From Anarhynchus alexandrinus (taxonomy: Eukaryota > Chordata > Aves > Charadriiformes > Charadriidae), in NCBI GenBank assembly GCA_008711295.1, contig VUYV01000102.1:2134622-2198621 (forward strand): a stretch of 64,000 nucleotides of DNA, read 5' to 3'. The notes beneath the pieces were generated by a model. That model made no database searches, was not told the DNA's origin, and saw only the letters and a program-made list of their open reading frames with translations. Positions 1 to 12,500 of the stretch are shown piece after piece (positions within the stretch are counted from its first letter, which is position 1; every line of letters begins with the position of its first letter). The position numbers and the translations under genes were made by a program.

Positions 1-3000
1 CTTCCTCTCCTTGATCCATGAATGTAATCTCTTTTTCCACGTTGGTACAACTGGTTCTTCCCCTAGGGCACTGCAGCTTTATTCCCCTCTGATATCTATG
101 TGGCGACATAAGTTTGATACCACCCAGCCCAAAGTGATGTCTTGTTAAATATAGCTGGAAACACTCATTTTGAACAGAATGAATAAGTTAAATGTCTACA
201 CCCAAGGTAATTATTTGGTTTATAGCTGTGATCCAAGTCTCACAGGGCCATGTCACTCAGGATTGCAATTTGCAGTTAATCACAGGGGGAAAAAATGGGA
301 TTTCAAACATGCTTTTATATTTTGTGCTTTTGCTAAGCTTATGCATCCCCCATGCACATTACTTTTGCTCTTCTGACCAATATTCGTATGTGCCAAACTC
401 TCCCCACGCACTGCACACAGAACTTGGACTTTGAATACCAAGTTAAGTACAAAAAGGCTTTTATTTCCTTGGCCTGAGTGAATTAGAGAAATTGTCAAAA
501 GATGGTTTTGGCAGAACAGAAATAACTTATATTAAGGCCTGAACCATCGGATTATCTCTTCTCTAGATATTTGCAGCACGGAATAAATTTAGAGACTATA
601 AATATTGAATTTAAAATATCAATAATTTTTATTATGCAAAAAATAGCCTGTTTTGAACATTGGATTTCAAATATTCACTCATTATTATTTTACTCCGTTA
701 TATACATATCAATCTTCACAAGCAGAAAAAAAACAAAGAAACGCAAAGAGTTTCATTAAGAATCTGAACATGAAACCTAGTTTATTTTGAGGATCTAAGT
801 TCCATGGGTAAGGAATGGACTAAAATTAAATATTTATGCCTTCCTTTTTGTTATAAAATTGTTGCAAAATATTAAAAAAACCCAACACTAAACACTTCTT
901 GTTGTCAAGAAAATCGTGGCACTTTACTGACAAGAGTATAAGGTCAGAGTTATGATCAAGTTACCATAGTTTAACAAGTAACTGTATATGAGCTGAGTCT
1001 CAGCGATATCCTGTGTGCTTGCATCAGTATTTTAATTTTGCTTAATTCATCTTCACTGTGGTCTGGGCCACGTTGAATCCTTTCACAGTTGCTGCAGTTT
1101 GTAATTCCTCAACTACAGACCAGCATTTAAATAACTGCTGTCTGTATTCTACCCCATCAGCCTCACTGGGTTTCTTTCCACCTAACCTGACAGTGCTAAT
1201 AAATTTGGCTGCGTAAAAGGGAGAACTGACTGATGTGAAAGCACGTAGCTTAGTAGCAGAGGAGTAGGGTTATGTGAACTTTTATAACTCTTCAGATAAT
1301 ATTCTTTACTTCACTGAACAAGTTTATATCCTTGATTGTTTCGAATGAAACAGCTGCTCTATGTTGAATCGCACTTGTAGAAACTAAGCACGGCTTTTCA
1401 GGAGAAATGAGAAAGAAATTCTGGGACAAAAGGAAGCAGGGATTGCCCAAGGCATGCTTTGGTTTGCCTTAAAGATATGAAGTGTACAGAAAGTAATTTG
1501 GGGAGTTTAAAATGTTTCTTATAAATTCTCATCTAATTTTTGACAGATGTCAGTTAATGGTAAATTGAATTTTTCCCTTAGGACACCCATCCCTTTGAGG
1601 CAATGTCTTCTGAATATGGAGTCAGGTCAAATGCGGACCACAGGAAAGGAAAATATGGCAGCAGGAGAGGCTACTTTCTATCAGGGCTTTTAAGTGGGAG
1701 GAAAAAATCATTACTCTTGAGCAACTTGTTTGTTCTTTGAGAAGCCAAATGTATAGACAAACCTACCAGACTCACATTTCTCCCCAAAAGTCCTACTAAA
1801 TTTCGTGTTAAAGATACTTGTCTTCATGATATGAAAGCCATTAAATGGTTGACATTTAACATGGGTAGTACCTAATAGTATAACGATTGACATCATTATA
1901 CAAGGAAGAAGAAAAACTTATACTAACTCATTAATGAACATTTGGGTTGCCCAGTGGGAAAATCCTGGCAGAATGGTATGTATCATGTTAAAATTCAAAC
2001 ACGAAAGATGACAAATCTGAGGAACAAAGTGCGGACACTAATACAAAGCTGCGTACCCTTCTCTAATCCCTTACAGTAACTTTCTATTTCAGTACCATTA
2101 CTGTGAACTGATCATTAATTCGTTTGGTAGCAAGGCACAAATTTAATGATCAGTACAAAGACATCTACAGCTTCATTAAAACTCTTAAAAGTACATGTAT
2201 AGATATCTGCAAATTAGAATGGTACAAATAAGATATTTATGTTTTGCTTCTCAATTAATGTATAGACTGCTACCTTGAGTAATTTTCATTTTTAAAAAAT
2301 ATTTTAAATTATGTCAGTTCCCATTCCCTTTTCTAAACTGTGTTGTTTCAATTTGTGAAGGTAATAAATAGATTAAATTCTTTAAAAACATGCCTTTTAG
2401 GTAAAACAAGAAAAAAACCCAAACCTTAGATATTCCATTATTGCAGTTGATGTCCTTTTAAGAGCCTTTTGTACATGACACACAGGTAGAGGAAGTTAAC
2501 ATGGTATTGCCAAGGTATATTAAACTTTCTTAAAGAGTGCGATAGAAAAACATACTGAGATACTGTCTTAAAAGCAAATACTTTTGCTTATTATTTTAAG
2601 AAGAGGTCCACAATCTTCAGCACACTCTACCTAGAGAGTGGTGGCTGTTCATATTAATGAGATGAATCCTGGAAGTTTACAATACTTCTGAACTGTGAGT
2701 TTCAGAAATAAAGAAAAAAGTAAAAATATTACAAGCCTGCAAGATGTCTCATGCATACGACATCACCTTTAAAATATCACATCTGAAGTAAAATATACAC
2801 TCACAAAAACCTCCCCATAGTATAAAACATTAACTTGTTTCATTCATTCAATTTTCCGTAAGGAACCTTTGGATCAGTACAAACATGTAACAGACTCTAT
2901 CAACCGATATTGCAAAATCCTAGAAATTATTAGTATTTCAAATATAAAGAAAATACAGATGTATAGTAAAAGATTTCATGTTAACACTAATATCTCTGAT

Positions 3001-4200
3001 TATGATAAAAAATGACAGGAGCTACTGTAGGTAGCAACATAAAATTATATGCTTTGTGTAATTTTTCCTTAATTGTTCTTGTTTGTTTACATGCATTATC
3101 AACATTTTAAGGGGTAATAGCTTGTTTCAGTAAGAATATAAATACATATTAGATCAAATGGAAACACAAATAATATTATCCAAAGAAAGCCTCACCAGGG
3201 TTCCTATTCTTTGATCTTGGTTTCTCAGCTTAAAGCTGTAGAAATTCCCACAGCTGTTGCAAAATTTGAACCCAAGAAGCAATAATAAAAAAATAAATTT
3301 TATTCTCCCAACATTTTGTTTATTTACTTATTGAACATCACAAAAAAAAAAAAAAAAAAAGGGGTGTCTGGTTTGTGACATTTTTGCGTTGATCTAGTTG
3401 TTATGAAAGTGAAAGGTCATTCAACAAAATGCAAATCTCTCTAAATAAGCTGGTTTCCTTTTACAGTCTGTGAAAGAAACAGACACTTTTAAGAAGCAAT
3501 TTACTTCAGGTTTTGAACTTCTGCTTTAGTATTAGATGAAATATGCCTTGGAAATGTATACTTCTTTCAGCTGTTTGAAAAGGAAGCCTAAGTTGGCCAG
3601 ATGTCTAAAATGAGGTAAAGTGAATCCCACCCAGACTTTCTATTGTTTGAAATTGTTCCATCAGCTGGTGAAAAATATCAGACTTTTTTTTTTTTTTTAG
3701 CATTTTGGAAAGAATAGTATATATTTTTAACACTTAATTCAGTTCCGGCTTTTTTGTTTCTACTCTCACTACAGCATGTATTATTTCATACCAGCAACTC
3801 CTTAGCATTTCACTTCATTTTATTCCCCTTGTTACTGATATTTGATAGATGACTTTCAGTCAGACCAAGGGCAGAAGGGGAAGAATTAGGCAGAAAATCA
3901 TTTATTCCAATGAAGACTCAAAATGCTCACATTTATTTGCCACATTTGGTATTCTATCATCTTGTAGTGAACCTATAATGAACAGTTGTAGACATGTGCT
4001 AGAAAACTTCTGGCTGATCCTACACAAATTAGTTTAGTAGATATCCAGTTTAGTACATATCCAGGTATTTATTGAGCCTAAGTAACAGCTGAACAGCAGT
4101 AAAAAGACTGAAGTAAAAAAGGGGTTTAAGTGTGTTTAGTTCCTCCTAAGTTTAAGCACTTACTTCCTTTATTGTATAAAGTCTAAACAAATTCAACCAC
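1..4200. other. AT-rich non-coding stretch, no gene seen
   Basis: No exon, RNA gene or recognisable transposon was found on either strand. Open frames are at most 80 codons and resemble chance frames in AT-rich DNA. Visible low-complexity pieces are a run of 19 A at 3342-3360, followed directly by GGGG, and a run of 15 T at 3684-3698. The last five bases before 4201 (ACCAC) are the left target-site duplication of the adjoining LTR. Confidence 0.6.
3342..3360. repeat. Poly(A) run, 19 bp
   Basis: An uninterrupted run of 19 A is followed by GGGGTG. I see no retrocopied gene upstream, so it is treated as a simple mononucleotide repeat rather than the tail of a processed pseudogene. Confidence 0.85.
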
Positions 4201-4788
4201 TGTACTGGTTTTGGCTGGGATAGAGTTAACTTTCTTCATAGTAGCTGGTATGGGGTTATGCTTCAGATTTGTGATGAAAACAGTGTTGATAACTGTTTAG
4301 CTATTGCAGAGCAGTGCTTGCACAGCATCAAGGCCTTTTCTGCTTCTCACACTGCCCCACCAGCAACAAGCCTGGGGATGCACAAGATGCTGGGAGGGCA
4401 CACAGCCGGGACAGCTGACCTCAGCTGACCGAGGGATATCTCACACATTATGATGTTGTGCTCAGCAATAAAAGCTGGGGGACGAAGAAACAAAGAGGAG
4501 GACATTTGAGTTATGGCGTTTGCCTTCCCAAGTAGCTGTTACGCATGATGGAGCCCTGCCTTCCTGGAGATGGTTAAACATCTGCCTGCTGATGGGGAGT
4601 ACTGAATTAATTCTTTATTTTTTTATTTGTTTACAGACACAACTTTTGCTTTACCTATTAAACTGCCTTTATCTCAACTCATGAGCTTTCTCGCTTTTAA
4701 CCTTCCGATTCTCTCCCTCATCCCTTTGGTGGGGAGTGGGAGAGGGGCTGTGTGGTAGTTAGCTGTCCACCAGGGTTAATCTACAACA
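4201..4788 (+). mobile_element. Solo LTR of an endogenous retrovirus (LTR A)
   Basis: The 588-bp segment begins TGTACTGG and ends CTACAACA, giving the TG...CA ends of a retroviral LTR. It is flanked by a perfect 5-bp direct repeat, ACCAC, at 4196-4200 and 4789-4793, which is the expected target-site duplication; 5 bp fits ERVL-like or some ERV1-like integrases. An ATTAAA polyadenylation signal lies at 4657-4662. An AATAAA at 4467-4472 occupies the place where I would expect the TATA-like promoter in this family. No gag, pol or env follows, so this is a solo LTR left after recombination. A homologous copy lies inverted at 5411-6005. The family resembles very common neoavian LTRs, but the exact name is uncertain. 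Confidence 0.9.
4657..4662 (+). terminator. ATTAAA polyadenylation signal in LTR A
   Basis: ATTAAA sits in the context CCTATTAAACTG, followed by a T- and C-rich stretch. The same CTATTAAACTG context is found in the inverted LTR B, which supports a conserved function in the 3' part of the LTR. Whether it is still used is unknown. Confidence 0.5.
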
Positions 4789-5410
4789 ACCACACAGTGC
4801 AGTGGGGTCTGCACCTATTCCTGTGCTCCATAACTCAGACAGAAACTTGAGCTGGGATCCTCAGTAGCACATTATAAAAACACCAGTGCCTGAGCTCACA
4901 TGATCTCCTGCTAGAGTTCGGGTCTTTTTCATACCTTTTTCTTGTGTCCTTCTAAACATAAACCCTTGGAACTCAATGGGTAGTGACTTATAAAAAATGC
5001 ATCTGCTTTACGTTATAGTCTCCTGCTAATTTACATGATAATACCATCAGGAAGTGAGTTGTGTCTCATTGCATTTTCTTTGCAAAGGTTGACCAAAACT
5101 GTAAGGATGAGTCAAAATTTTCTTGACAAGATTAACTATCACAGTTATGAGCTTGTTGCAAATTTTGAATTATCTCTGATTTTTGCTCTATATCTCTGCT
5201 TAGTATTTTTGCTTTGATTCAAGCTTTGTGGAAGAATCCCTTTCAAGCCCTCCAGTTGCCAGGAATTCGGTAAGAGGTCAGAGTTCTGAGAAAAACTATT
5301 GTAATTTAGAGAGCTCCTTTTCTTTCCAGTACTGCCCATTTTGCGTGAAATTGGTTTCTGACTTAATTCTTTACTTGCAGGCTTAATTTTTTTTATTCTG
5401 GTTGTACATT
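4789..5410. other. Spacer between two inverted solo LTRs
   Basis: These 622 bp show no similarity to retroviral internal sequence and no recognisable gene. The left end starts with ACCAC, the right target duplication of LTR A. The right end finishes with ACATT, the left flank of LTR B. Open frames at 5035-5217 (+) and 5145-5339 (-) are about 60 codons and are not supported as genes. Confidence 0.65.
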
Positions 5411-6005
5411 TGTCGTGATTTAATCCCAGCCGGCAACTAAGCCCTACACAGCCACTCTCTCGTTCCTCCTCAGTGGGATGGGGAGAGAATTGGAAGAGTA
5501 AAAGTGAGAAATACTCATGGCTTGAGATAAAGACAGTTTAATAGGTAGAGCAAAAGCCGCACACACAAGCAAAGCAAAACAAGGAATTCATTCACTACTT
5601 CCCGTGGGCAGGCAGGTGTTCAGCCATCTCCAGGAAAGCAGGGCTCCATCATGTGTAATGGTTACTTGGGAAGACAAACACTATAACTTGGGACATTCCC
5701 CCCTTCATTCTTCTTCCCCCAGATTTTATTGCTGAGCACAACAGCATATGGTATGGAATATTCCTTTGATCAGTTGGGATCAGATGCCCCAGCTATGTCT
5801 CCTCCCAACTTCTGATACATGCCCAGCCTGCACACTGGTGGGGCGGAGTGAGAAGCCAAAAAGACCTTGACTTTGTGCAAGCACTGCTCAGCAATAACTA
5901 AAACATGTCTGTATTATCAACACTGTTTTCAGCACAAATCCAAAACTTAGCCCCATACTAGCTACTATGAAGAAAGTTAACTCTATCCCAGACAAAACCA
6001 GCACA
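5411..6005 (-). mobile_element. Solo LTR, same family as LTR A, opposite strand (LTR B)
   Basis: Read on the minus strand, the 595-bp segment begins TGTGCTGG and ends CACGACA. It aligns along its whole length with LTR A at 4201-4788, sharing for example GGGATAGAGTTAAC near the start and CTATTAAACTG near the 3' end. Flanks are ACATT at 5406-5410 and ACACT at 6006-6010, a 4-of-5 match consistent with a decayed target duplication. Since these flanks differ from ACCAC around LTR A, the two LTRs come from separate insertions and are not the ends of one provirus. No internal retroviral genes adjoin it. Confidence 0.88.
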
Positions 6006-6960
6006 ACACTTAAGTGTCAGAAAGCTTTGATCTCTTTTACTACTGCATAACCCTGCTTTTGTTCATTGATGGTACTGCTTTTCTAAATGCTTTTTGCTGG
6101 TTTATTTTTTTTCTTTCAAATATCCTCTAAAATAAGAATCCTCTTGGATGATAATTTTTAGGAAGAGACTGAATTCCATACTTTTTTTTTTTACTATGTT
6201 TTTCTTTTTTGAGTTTGGAAGCTAATTTCTGTAAAAAGTACCCTTTTGGTTATACTTCAGTTTTGCAGTTTATGGAGGTACATCTTTCACTGATCCATCA
6301 AAACAAGTTTTGCTACCTGTTTTTTTCGACCTGACTCCCCAGAACTATGAAGGGGTGGAAGTATTTATTCTCTCTGAGGAACAGCACGACAATCAGTAGG
6401 GAACATGACTCATTCACTGTTACTGCTACTCTTAAGGACCAACATTCTTTGATAGTTGAAGAAGCCTCGTTGGTCTCACCTGTAAAAGCAACAACCTGAG
6501 TACGAAAAAACTGTTGAAAAGGTATGTTCAGAAAAGCTATAGCAAAGATAGACAATTTCCTTTACTAGATGAATGTACTATTTCACTAAATTGCTTTTCG
6601 GGGTTTTTTTTTGGTTTTGAGAGGTTTTTTTAAGTAGAGCTTGATATTTTATGCTGTTAAAGTAAATCTCAAAAAGTAAATCAAATATAACCCGACCTCA
6701 TGTGAGACGTGCTGAAGTTGGGTATTCTTTCTCACCTTGCAAACAACAAATAAGCATTTAATCCAGTAAGAACAGATTTCTTTGTGGCAACAGTTATGTA
6801 TTAAGACATGGGCAACAGATCAGTCTTTTTTTTTCTGAGGCAATAAATTACTGTTTCACTTTTTAGAACAAATTATTTTATTCTTTCATGCTACCTAACC
6901 ATTAATAAATATATCTCTGTCTTTGTGATAGTTCTAACAAATATTGTCTCCTCTTAGATA
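6006..6960. other. AT-rich non-coding stretch, no gene seen
   Basis: Nothing beyond scattered T-rich runs, for example near 6182 and 6600, was found. The 80-codon minus frame at 6313-6555 has no recognisable domain and is probably chance. Confidence 0.55.
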
Positions 6961-7148
6961 TCATAGAATCATAGAATGGTTTAGGTTGGAGAGGACCTTG
7001 AAGATCATCGAGTTCCAACTCCCCTGCCATGGGCAGGGACACCTCCCACTAGACCAGGTTGCCCAAGGCCACATCTAGCCTGGCCTTAAACACCTCCAGG
7101 GATGGGACCTCAACAACATCTCTGGGCAACTCTAGCAGTTCTTCCTGT
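6961..7148 (-). mobile_element. CR1 LINE, 5'-truncated 3' end
   Basis: The plus strand shows ATCATAGAATCATAGAATGG, the reverse complement of the CR1 3' tail, followed by the reverse complement of the CR1 3' end with its characteristic CTCCCACTAGACCAGG block. The copy matches the 3' end of the CR1 at 53605-54503, so it belongs to the same or a close subfamily. Similarity fades around 7148. It contains only the 3' UTR and the last few codons' worth of ORF2, with no functional gene. Confidence 0.92.
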
Positions 7149-9114
7149 TTTCATGATCTTCACCTAGTTTTAAAATCTAGTTCTAAATATGACATAATCA
7201 GTGTATCTGGAATCTATGCCAAGATTTAGTGTCCACACTGATTATTTAGCTATTAGCTGCAATTAGTGTCCTTGATCACTGTGTGAAGTAGTATCTGAGC
7301 AGAACAGATGGAGTTTATTGTTATAAGTCTCCAGATGTCTGTAAAGAACCTGGGCAATGCTATTAGCTGGTTGCTCATACTACCAGCACCTTCCTTCTCC
7401 TGTGACATATAATTTGGCACGGGTATAACCAACCAAACAAGTAGCTCATGTTTCCGGGCCCTGGGGACAGAATAGCTAATGATGTTAAGTAAGGTAGTAG
7501 TTTATGTGATCACAGAAAGTGGTCCACAACTGACCTATGATACGCATCAGGCTCCTACTGCTGATCAGTCAGCACAGCTGACCAGTACGCATTGTCAGAC
7601 GCATTTGTTTGCTGTTCTGAAAAATCTTTTGACGTCCTGCATAACAGCGACAGTAGTACACAGGACAGTGCTGATGTATGGTAGTACACAGGTTTGAGCT
7701 GATGTATATTAGTACAACTGCTCTGACTTCTGGCCTAAAAGCTTTTTGGAGGGGAAAAGCAGGGTAAAGGCAGGGAGTGGAAGGGCTTGGGAATATTCAA
7801 AACTAAAAGGCAATCATGGATGCTTTAGACTTCTTTACTTTTACTATAATTTAAATTTCTCTTCATTCCTTTTTTCTTTTATCAGTTTCCTATCACCCAC
7901 TGTTGAAACAGATGAATATTTAATTATGAACCTGTGTACTCAAAGGAACCATAGTAGAGAAAAAACCCTTCTAATTAGTAATTCACTCTGTTTCTGTGAC
8001 ACTGAAGTATTGCTTCCTACAGTGTCTTTGTCCAGATGAGTTTTAAGTGCTCTACACGTTTTGGCCTCCACACTTTTCTTAGCAGTCATTATGACAACAT
8101 AATCACACCTCATTGTCAGAAAGTTTATACAGATGTTCAAACAAAATATCCCTCCTGAACTTTCATTCTCACCATCTTATATCTCTGATAACACTTGAAC
8201 TAATTCTTGCTCTATTGTTGGTGTATGTGGCCTCCAAAGGCTTCACATGGCAATATCCTGTCTTTTACAAGCTGAAAAGCTAATTATGTGTATAATGCTC
8301 AAGTGAATGGATCACTGCTTAATCCCTAAACTTATTTTCTCTTGGAAATCTGACCAAGAGTCATTATTTCTGCAACCATGTCTGCATTAGCTGGTTGAAT
8401 AGCATAACAGAAATTAACCTGTAGAGCAAAACCATTGATGTTGAGCACCTGATGTTCACACTGGATTTGTTCTAAAGCACAATTTCAGAATGACTCTGGT
8501 TATGCAGACTTAAACCCCTTGATTTTGAATCCATCTTCCTGTCCAGAGTTATGTGAAAGCAACCCGGTTGTGTATGCAAACCAGAAAGAATTAAGTGGGG
8601 ATGAGAGAGATGTTACTTTCAAAGCACAATCTAAAACAACAATGCAGAGGAAGGTGGTTCCAAAGTACCTAAATTGGAATTCAAACAGTGACTGCAACAA
8701 AACTACACATCGCAAATGAGATTATACATTTGGTCTATGACTTATTATCTCATGCAGTGAAAGTGCCCTTGTCACAATTCACTGTGGCCACTGGAAAGGC
8801 CAAATTCCAATTCAAGTTGCAGTATCCCAAGGGCCTTTTCATTTTAGTGTTTTGCAAGATTTCCTTTTTATTTAATACCCTTGCAATAGGTTATATATTC
8901 TCAAATGTATTCAGTTGCAACTTCTCTGTTCCGAATCTCATATTAGGTGCAATCTATTTTAGTAATGGTAAAGATAATTAGCCATTGAAACAATGTACCT
9001 AGGGTAATGATAAATTCTCTAAAATGTGAAGTTTTAAAATTGAGAATAGATTTATTTCTCAAACAGAGGGCCTTGCTCATCCTAAAGTTATATAGAAATC
9101 ACTTGTTAAAATTC
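7149..9114. other. Non-coding stretch with one small minisatellite
   Basis: No gene was recognised. Open frames reach at most 97 codons (7746-8039 and 8688-8981, plus) and show no domain. The only structured item is the 28-bp repeat at 7653-7716, listed separately. Confidence 0.55.
7653..7716 (+). repeat. 28-bp minisatellite, about 2.3 units
   Basis: The unit starts GTAGTACACAGG and ends GCTGATGTAT. Copies start at 7653 and 7681, with a partial third at 7709 (TTAGTACA), giving a constant 28-bp spacing. The first two differ at several positions in the middle, so the array is not brand new. Confidence 0.8.
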
Positions 9115-9190
9115 TATAGTCTGTGTTATGCAGGAGGTCAGACTAGATGATCATTATAGTTCCTGCTGGTCTTAAAATTTATGGAACTGT
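9115..9190 (+). mobile_element. Ancient CR1-like 3' end relic
   Basis: The stretch GCAGGAGGTCAGACTAGATG and the following GATCATTATAGTTCCTGCTG match, from memory, the widespread 3' end of old amniote CR1 families seen in turtles, crocodilians and birds. In those elements the motif precedes a short tail of repeated CTATGA-like units; here the tail is decayed. The piece lies on the opposite strand from the RT relic at 9296-9545, so the two are different insertions or have been rearranged. Confidence 0.65.
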
Positions 9191-9295
9191 GAAACATTTT
9201 GATATTTTATGTGCATATTACTAATTCTCAGTCTCTTTCTGTACTATTTCTTTTTCCTTGGAGGCTTTCATAACACCTCCCAAATGAATTTAGTA

Positions 9296-9545
9296 TTATC
9301 TCCGAATTTCATTTACATGCAGTAAATTCAGCTGAATATATTGCCATTTACCAGTGCACTGTTTGCAGTCCTTCAGCAAGTTTTCATTCTGTGTGACAGT
9401 GTTCATATCCATGCCAATTTGAATTAATTCTGTGAGTAAAATTTCATTTGACACTATATCAAATGCTTTAATAAAAGCTAGATATATCACATCTACTTCA
9501 TTCCCCTCATCAACCGGTTTTGTCACTTTATCAAAACAACGTATT
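9296..9545 (-). pseudogene. Ancient CR1/L3-like reverse transcriptase relic
   Basis: The minus-strand frame at 9296-9526 contains VDVIYLAFIKAFDIVSNEIL, which corresponds to RT motif A of CR1-clade LINEs (consensus YLDFSKAFDTV) and the block after it. The catalytic aspartate of motif A is replaced by alanine (YLAF), so the protein could not polymerise. After about 45 residues similarity decays, and motifs B and C are missing. The 76-residue frame is a fraction of a normal ORF2 of roughly 900 residues. Divergence from the other CR1 copies in the window suggests a much older insertion. The relic is a fossil and not a host gene. Confidence 0.7.
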
Positions 9546-12500
9546 CATGTTTGTCTGGAATGATTTGTACTTTGCAAAGCTATTTTTAATTTTGATCATG
9601 GATCACCAAGTGAGAGGTGCTAAAGGGTGTTATAGATGTTTTCTTTACAAACTGAAGCCTTTAAAAATGTAAGAGGGGATGAACCTTGCACTAATTTGTA
9701 AATTTGGAATATATTCATACTTTCTTCCTACTCATTTCCCACAGCTGATAAACATACACATTTCTCTGCGTTTCTAAGATACTCAGTAATGGTCATTGTC
9801 CATAAAAGTGGTCAGAGACCTACCTTGATTCAGTTTGTCTAACAAAGTAGTATGAGTGATACATAGATTTTTTTTAGCTTCTGCACAAATAATCATGGGG
9901 CTAATGTTGAATACAGCTGCCCTATGAGAATATTTTTAGGCATAAATTCCATCTTTCACACCCCTGAATGCATAATAAACCAGAGGACTGGTCTCTCTGT
10001 GATTCTCTGCCTGTCTCCCAAGCTCTGAGGCAGACTGTATAAAAACTGTTACTAAGAATGTATATAAACAGAAATACAAATTTTCACACATCTGCATTCA
10101 GAAGATGAGGAAAAAGGAGACAACTAGGGGATCCATCTGCTAAGAGTTAGACATCTAAATCTCAACTTTTCCTCCCTTCAGTCACAGAGGGCCAGGTCTG
10201 AGATATAAGTTAGCTCAGGAGGTACTTTGTTCAAGATTGTTCTGCCTCATTCAAAGTGAAATAAAATCAGTCAAAGATGAGGCTCTTAGATAGTTTGTAT
10301 CCCATGCCATTATACAGGAACATAAAAGTTCTGTCCTAAAAAAGGAAATTTTTGAACTGAAAAGGAACATTATGGCAAAAATCTAAGCTCAACAATTTTT
10401 TAAAATATATTTTTGTTTTGTTCTGCTCTGGAATTTAAACATATTTTAAAAATAATAATAATGGCTCCAAAACTGAATTGTCATCAGCTTGATAGATTTA
10501 TAAAATGGATAGCTCAGTAAGTAATCATTTTCCTCTAATCATACATGCAAATATTTGTAAAACCACTGGCTGCTGGCAGCTATGAAATCTTGCAGCTTAT
10601 TTACCTATATAGCGTTTATTACAGAGAGTGTTAGCAGCCTGTTGGGGTGCCAATTATCTGAAATAGTGTGTTGCATAAAGACACTTCCAAAAATTCATCG
10701 AGTAGAGTTTGCTAATGGAAATTAATTAACAGAAAGAAATTAAATGTTGGGATGAAACTAGGTATCAGGTCAGCAGCCCCCATATTTATTTGAAATTACT
10801 GTCTTCTTCAGCCTTAGAACCAATACAATATGTTTATTCTTACCTACAGTCCCTTACAAGGGTATATGCTTCTTATAATAGCAAGCTCTCACTTCTTTGC
10901 AAGAAGTTTTGAGAGGAAGCTCAATGAAATATGACAGAATGCAAACCAAGTGTCATATTGCATCATTGATTTACAGAAAAACATTGGGGTTCTTTAATTC
11001 TGCTGGATATAAGGTTGCAAGAATAGGTGAAAAAAACTGTTTCATAAAATCTTACGAATGCCTTCTTCCTGTCCTTTCCCTTTGCCTCCTCCCTGATAAT
11101 TTGCAATGCTTAAATACACTGTATTTACTTCCTTATTTAGTTCATTATCATCTAGTAAAGAATGCTGTCTTATGCTGAAATATGGGGTTTTATAAATTAT
11201 CTCATAAATCATGAGTTGGCATAGATCGTATCACCACAAGTAAGCTTTTTCTGTAATTCGAAAATAAGTGAGCCTATATTTCATGTTTTGGCTTAGGCTG
11301 TTGTGGACTATTTTTAAAAGTAAAATAATTGAACTTCTTAAATAGTTTCTTAAGTAAAATAATTGAATGCATTCAAAATTGATCATGCATTTTTTTACCT
11401 AATAGCTATGTAAGAACATTTTTGCATTCTCATAATGTCTTTCAGTTATTTATTTTGGTTTTATTTGAAATGCTCTCGTTATGTTGCTCTGATATCCCAA
11501 CATAATCTTTTTGCTTCTTTGGCCTTTCTCGTCTCTGCCTTGTTTGCTTAGTCCCCTTGGCTGCTTCTGCAAGATTTGTTGGTCATGTATCTAATCTCCT
11601 GCCGGGCCCGTCCATTCATCAGACTGTTCAGCATCATACATAAAAAATCCCCAAGTTAACTAGTGAACTGAATTTTCATTTTCTGTTTCTATTTATAGAA
11701 CAGCAGTCAAAATAAGAATCTGCTTGGTGATGAGTTCTTAAGCCTTTAATAGTCCAGGCAGAATATAGAAAATTATCTTTCTCAAGTAATTTTTTCTGCC
11801 CAATTTGTACCTATTTCAGTGAGGCTATTACCATATGTAGGCACAGTTCCAGAAAAAGGATAAGGTGATATTTTGCACGTCATAAGTTTCTACCAGGTTC
11901 AGATCAGTAAATATCCAGGTGAATACTCACTTTGGCTGGAATTTGTTCTTGGTAATAGAGATGGAAAATTCTATTGATTTCAAGGATGCAAGAACAGATG
12001 TCATTTTTGTATAATTTAATGAAACAGGAAAACTTTTTTTCTTTAAAAAATGATAGGGTACACTCCTTACAAAAGCAAATATAAGCTGTAAATCCTCACT
12101 GCTGGTGTCCCCTTGTACATTTTGGTCCAACATATCTCTCTCTTGTGTTTTCATCCTATGCTTTTCCCAGATTAAAGGGAGCTGAGGGATAAATAAGGGG
12201 TTTCAGTTACTGCAATAGGTCTAAGCTTCCTTGGAATTCACAGTTTAAGTATTTAAAATTAGAAATATTCTGTTAGCAATCTTGTGTGTTTGGTGTGTGT
12301 GTGTCTATACAGAAATATATATAGTCCTGTGATAAAATAGCCATCTGTTTTAGTATTTATTTGTGACATGAGACTAAACTTTACATCTCAAAATAGACAA
12401 AAGTGATTCTTCTCCAGTTCTCTTCTACTTCTTTACCAGAAATTTTGAGGGAAAATGTTTTCAAAGTAGAAGAAAGACATTAGCATAACCACTCTTGTAA

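Noticed and set aside
3280..3360. Poly(A) tail of a processed pseudogene or SINE
   Set aside because: No open frame, SINE promoter box or target duplication was found next to the A run.
4201..6005. A provirus bounded by the two LTRs
   Set aside because: The LTRs face opposite ways, have different target duplications, and the 622 bp between contain no gag, pol or env.
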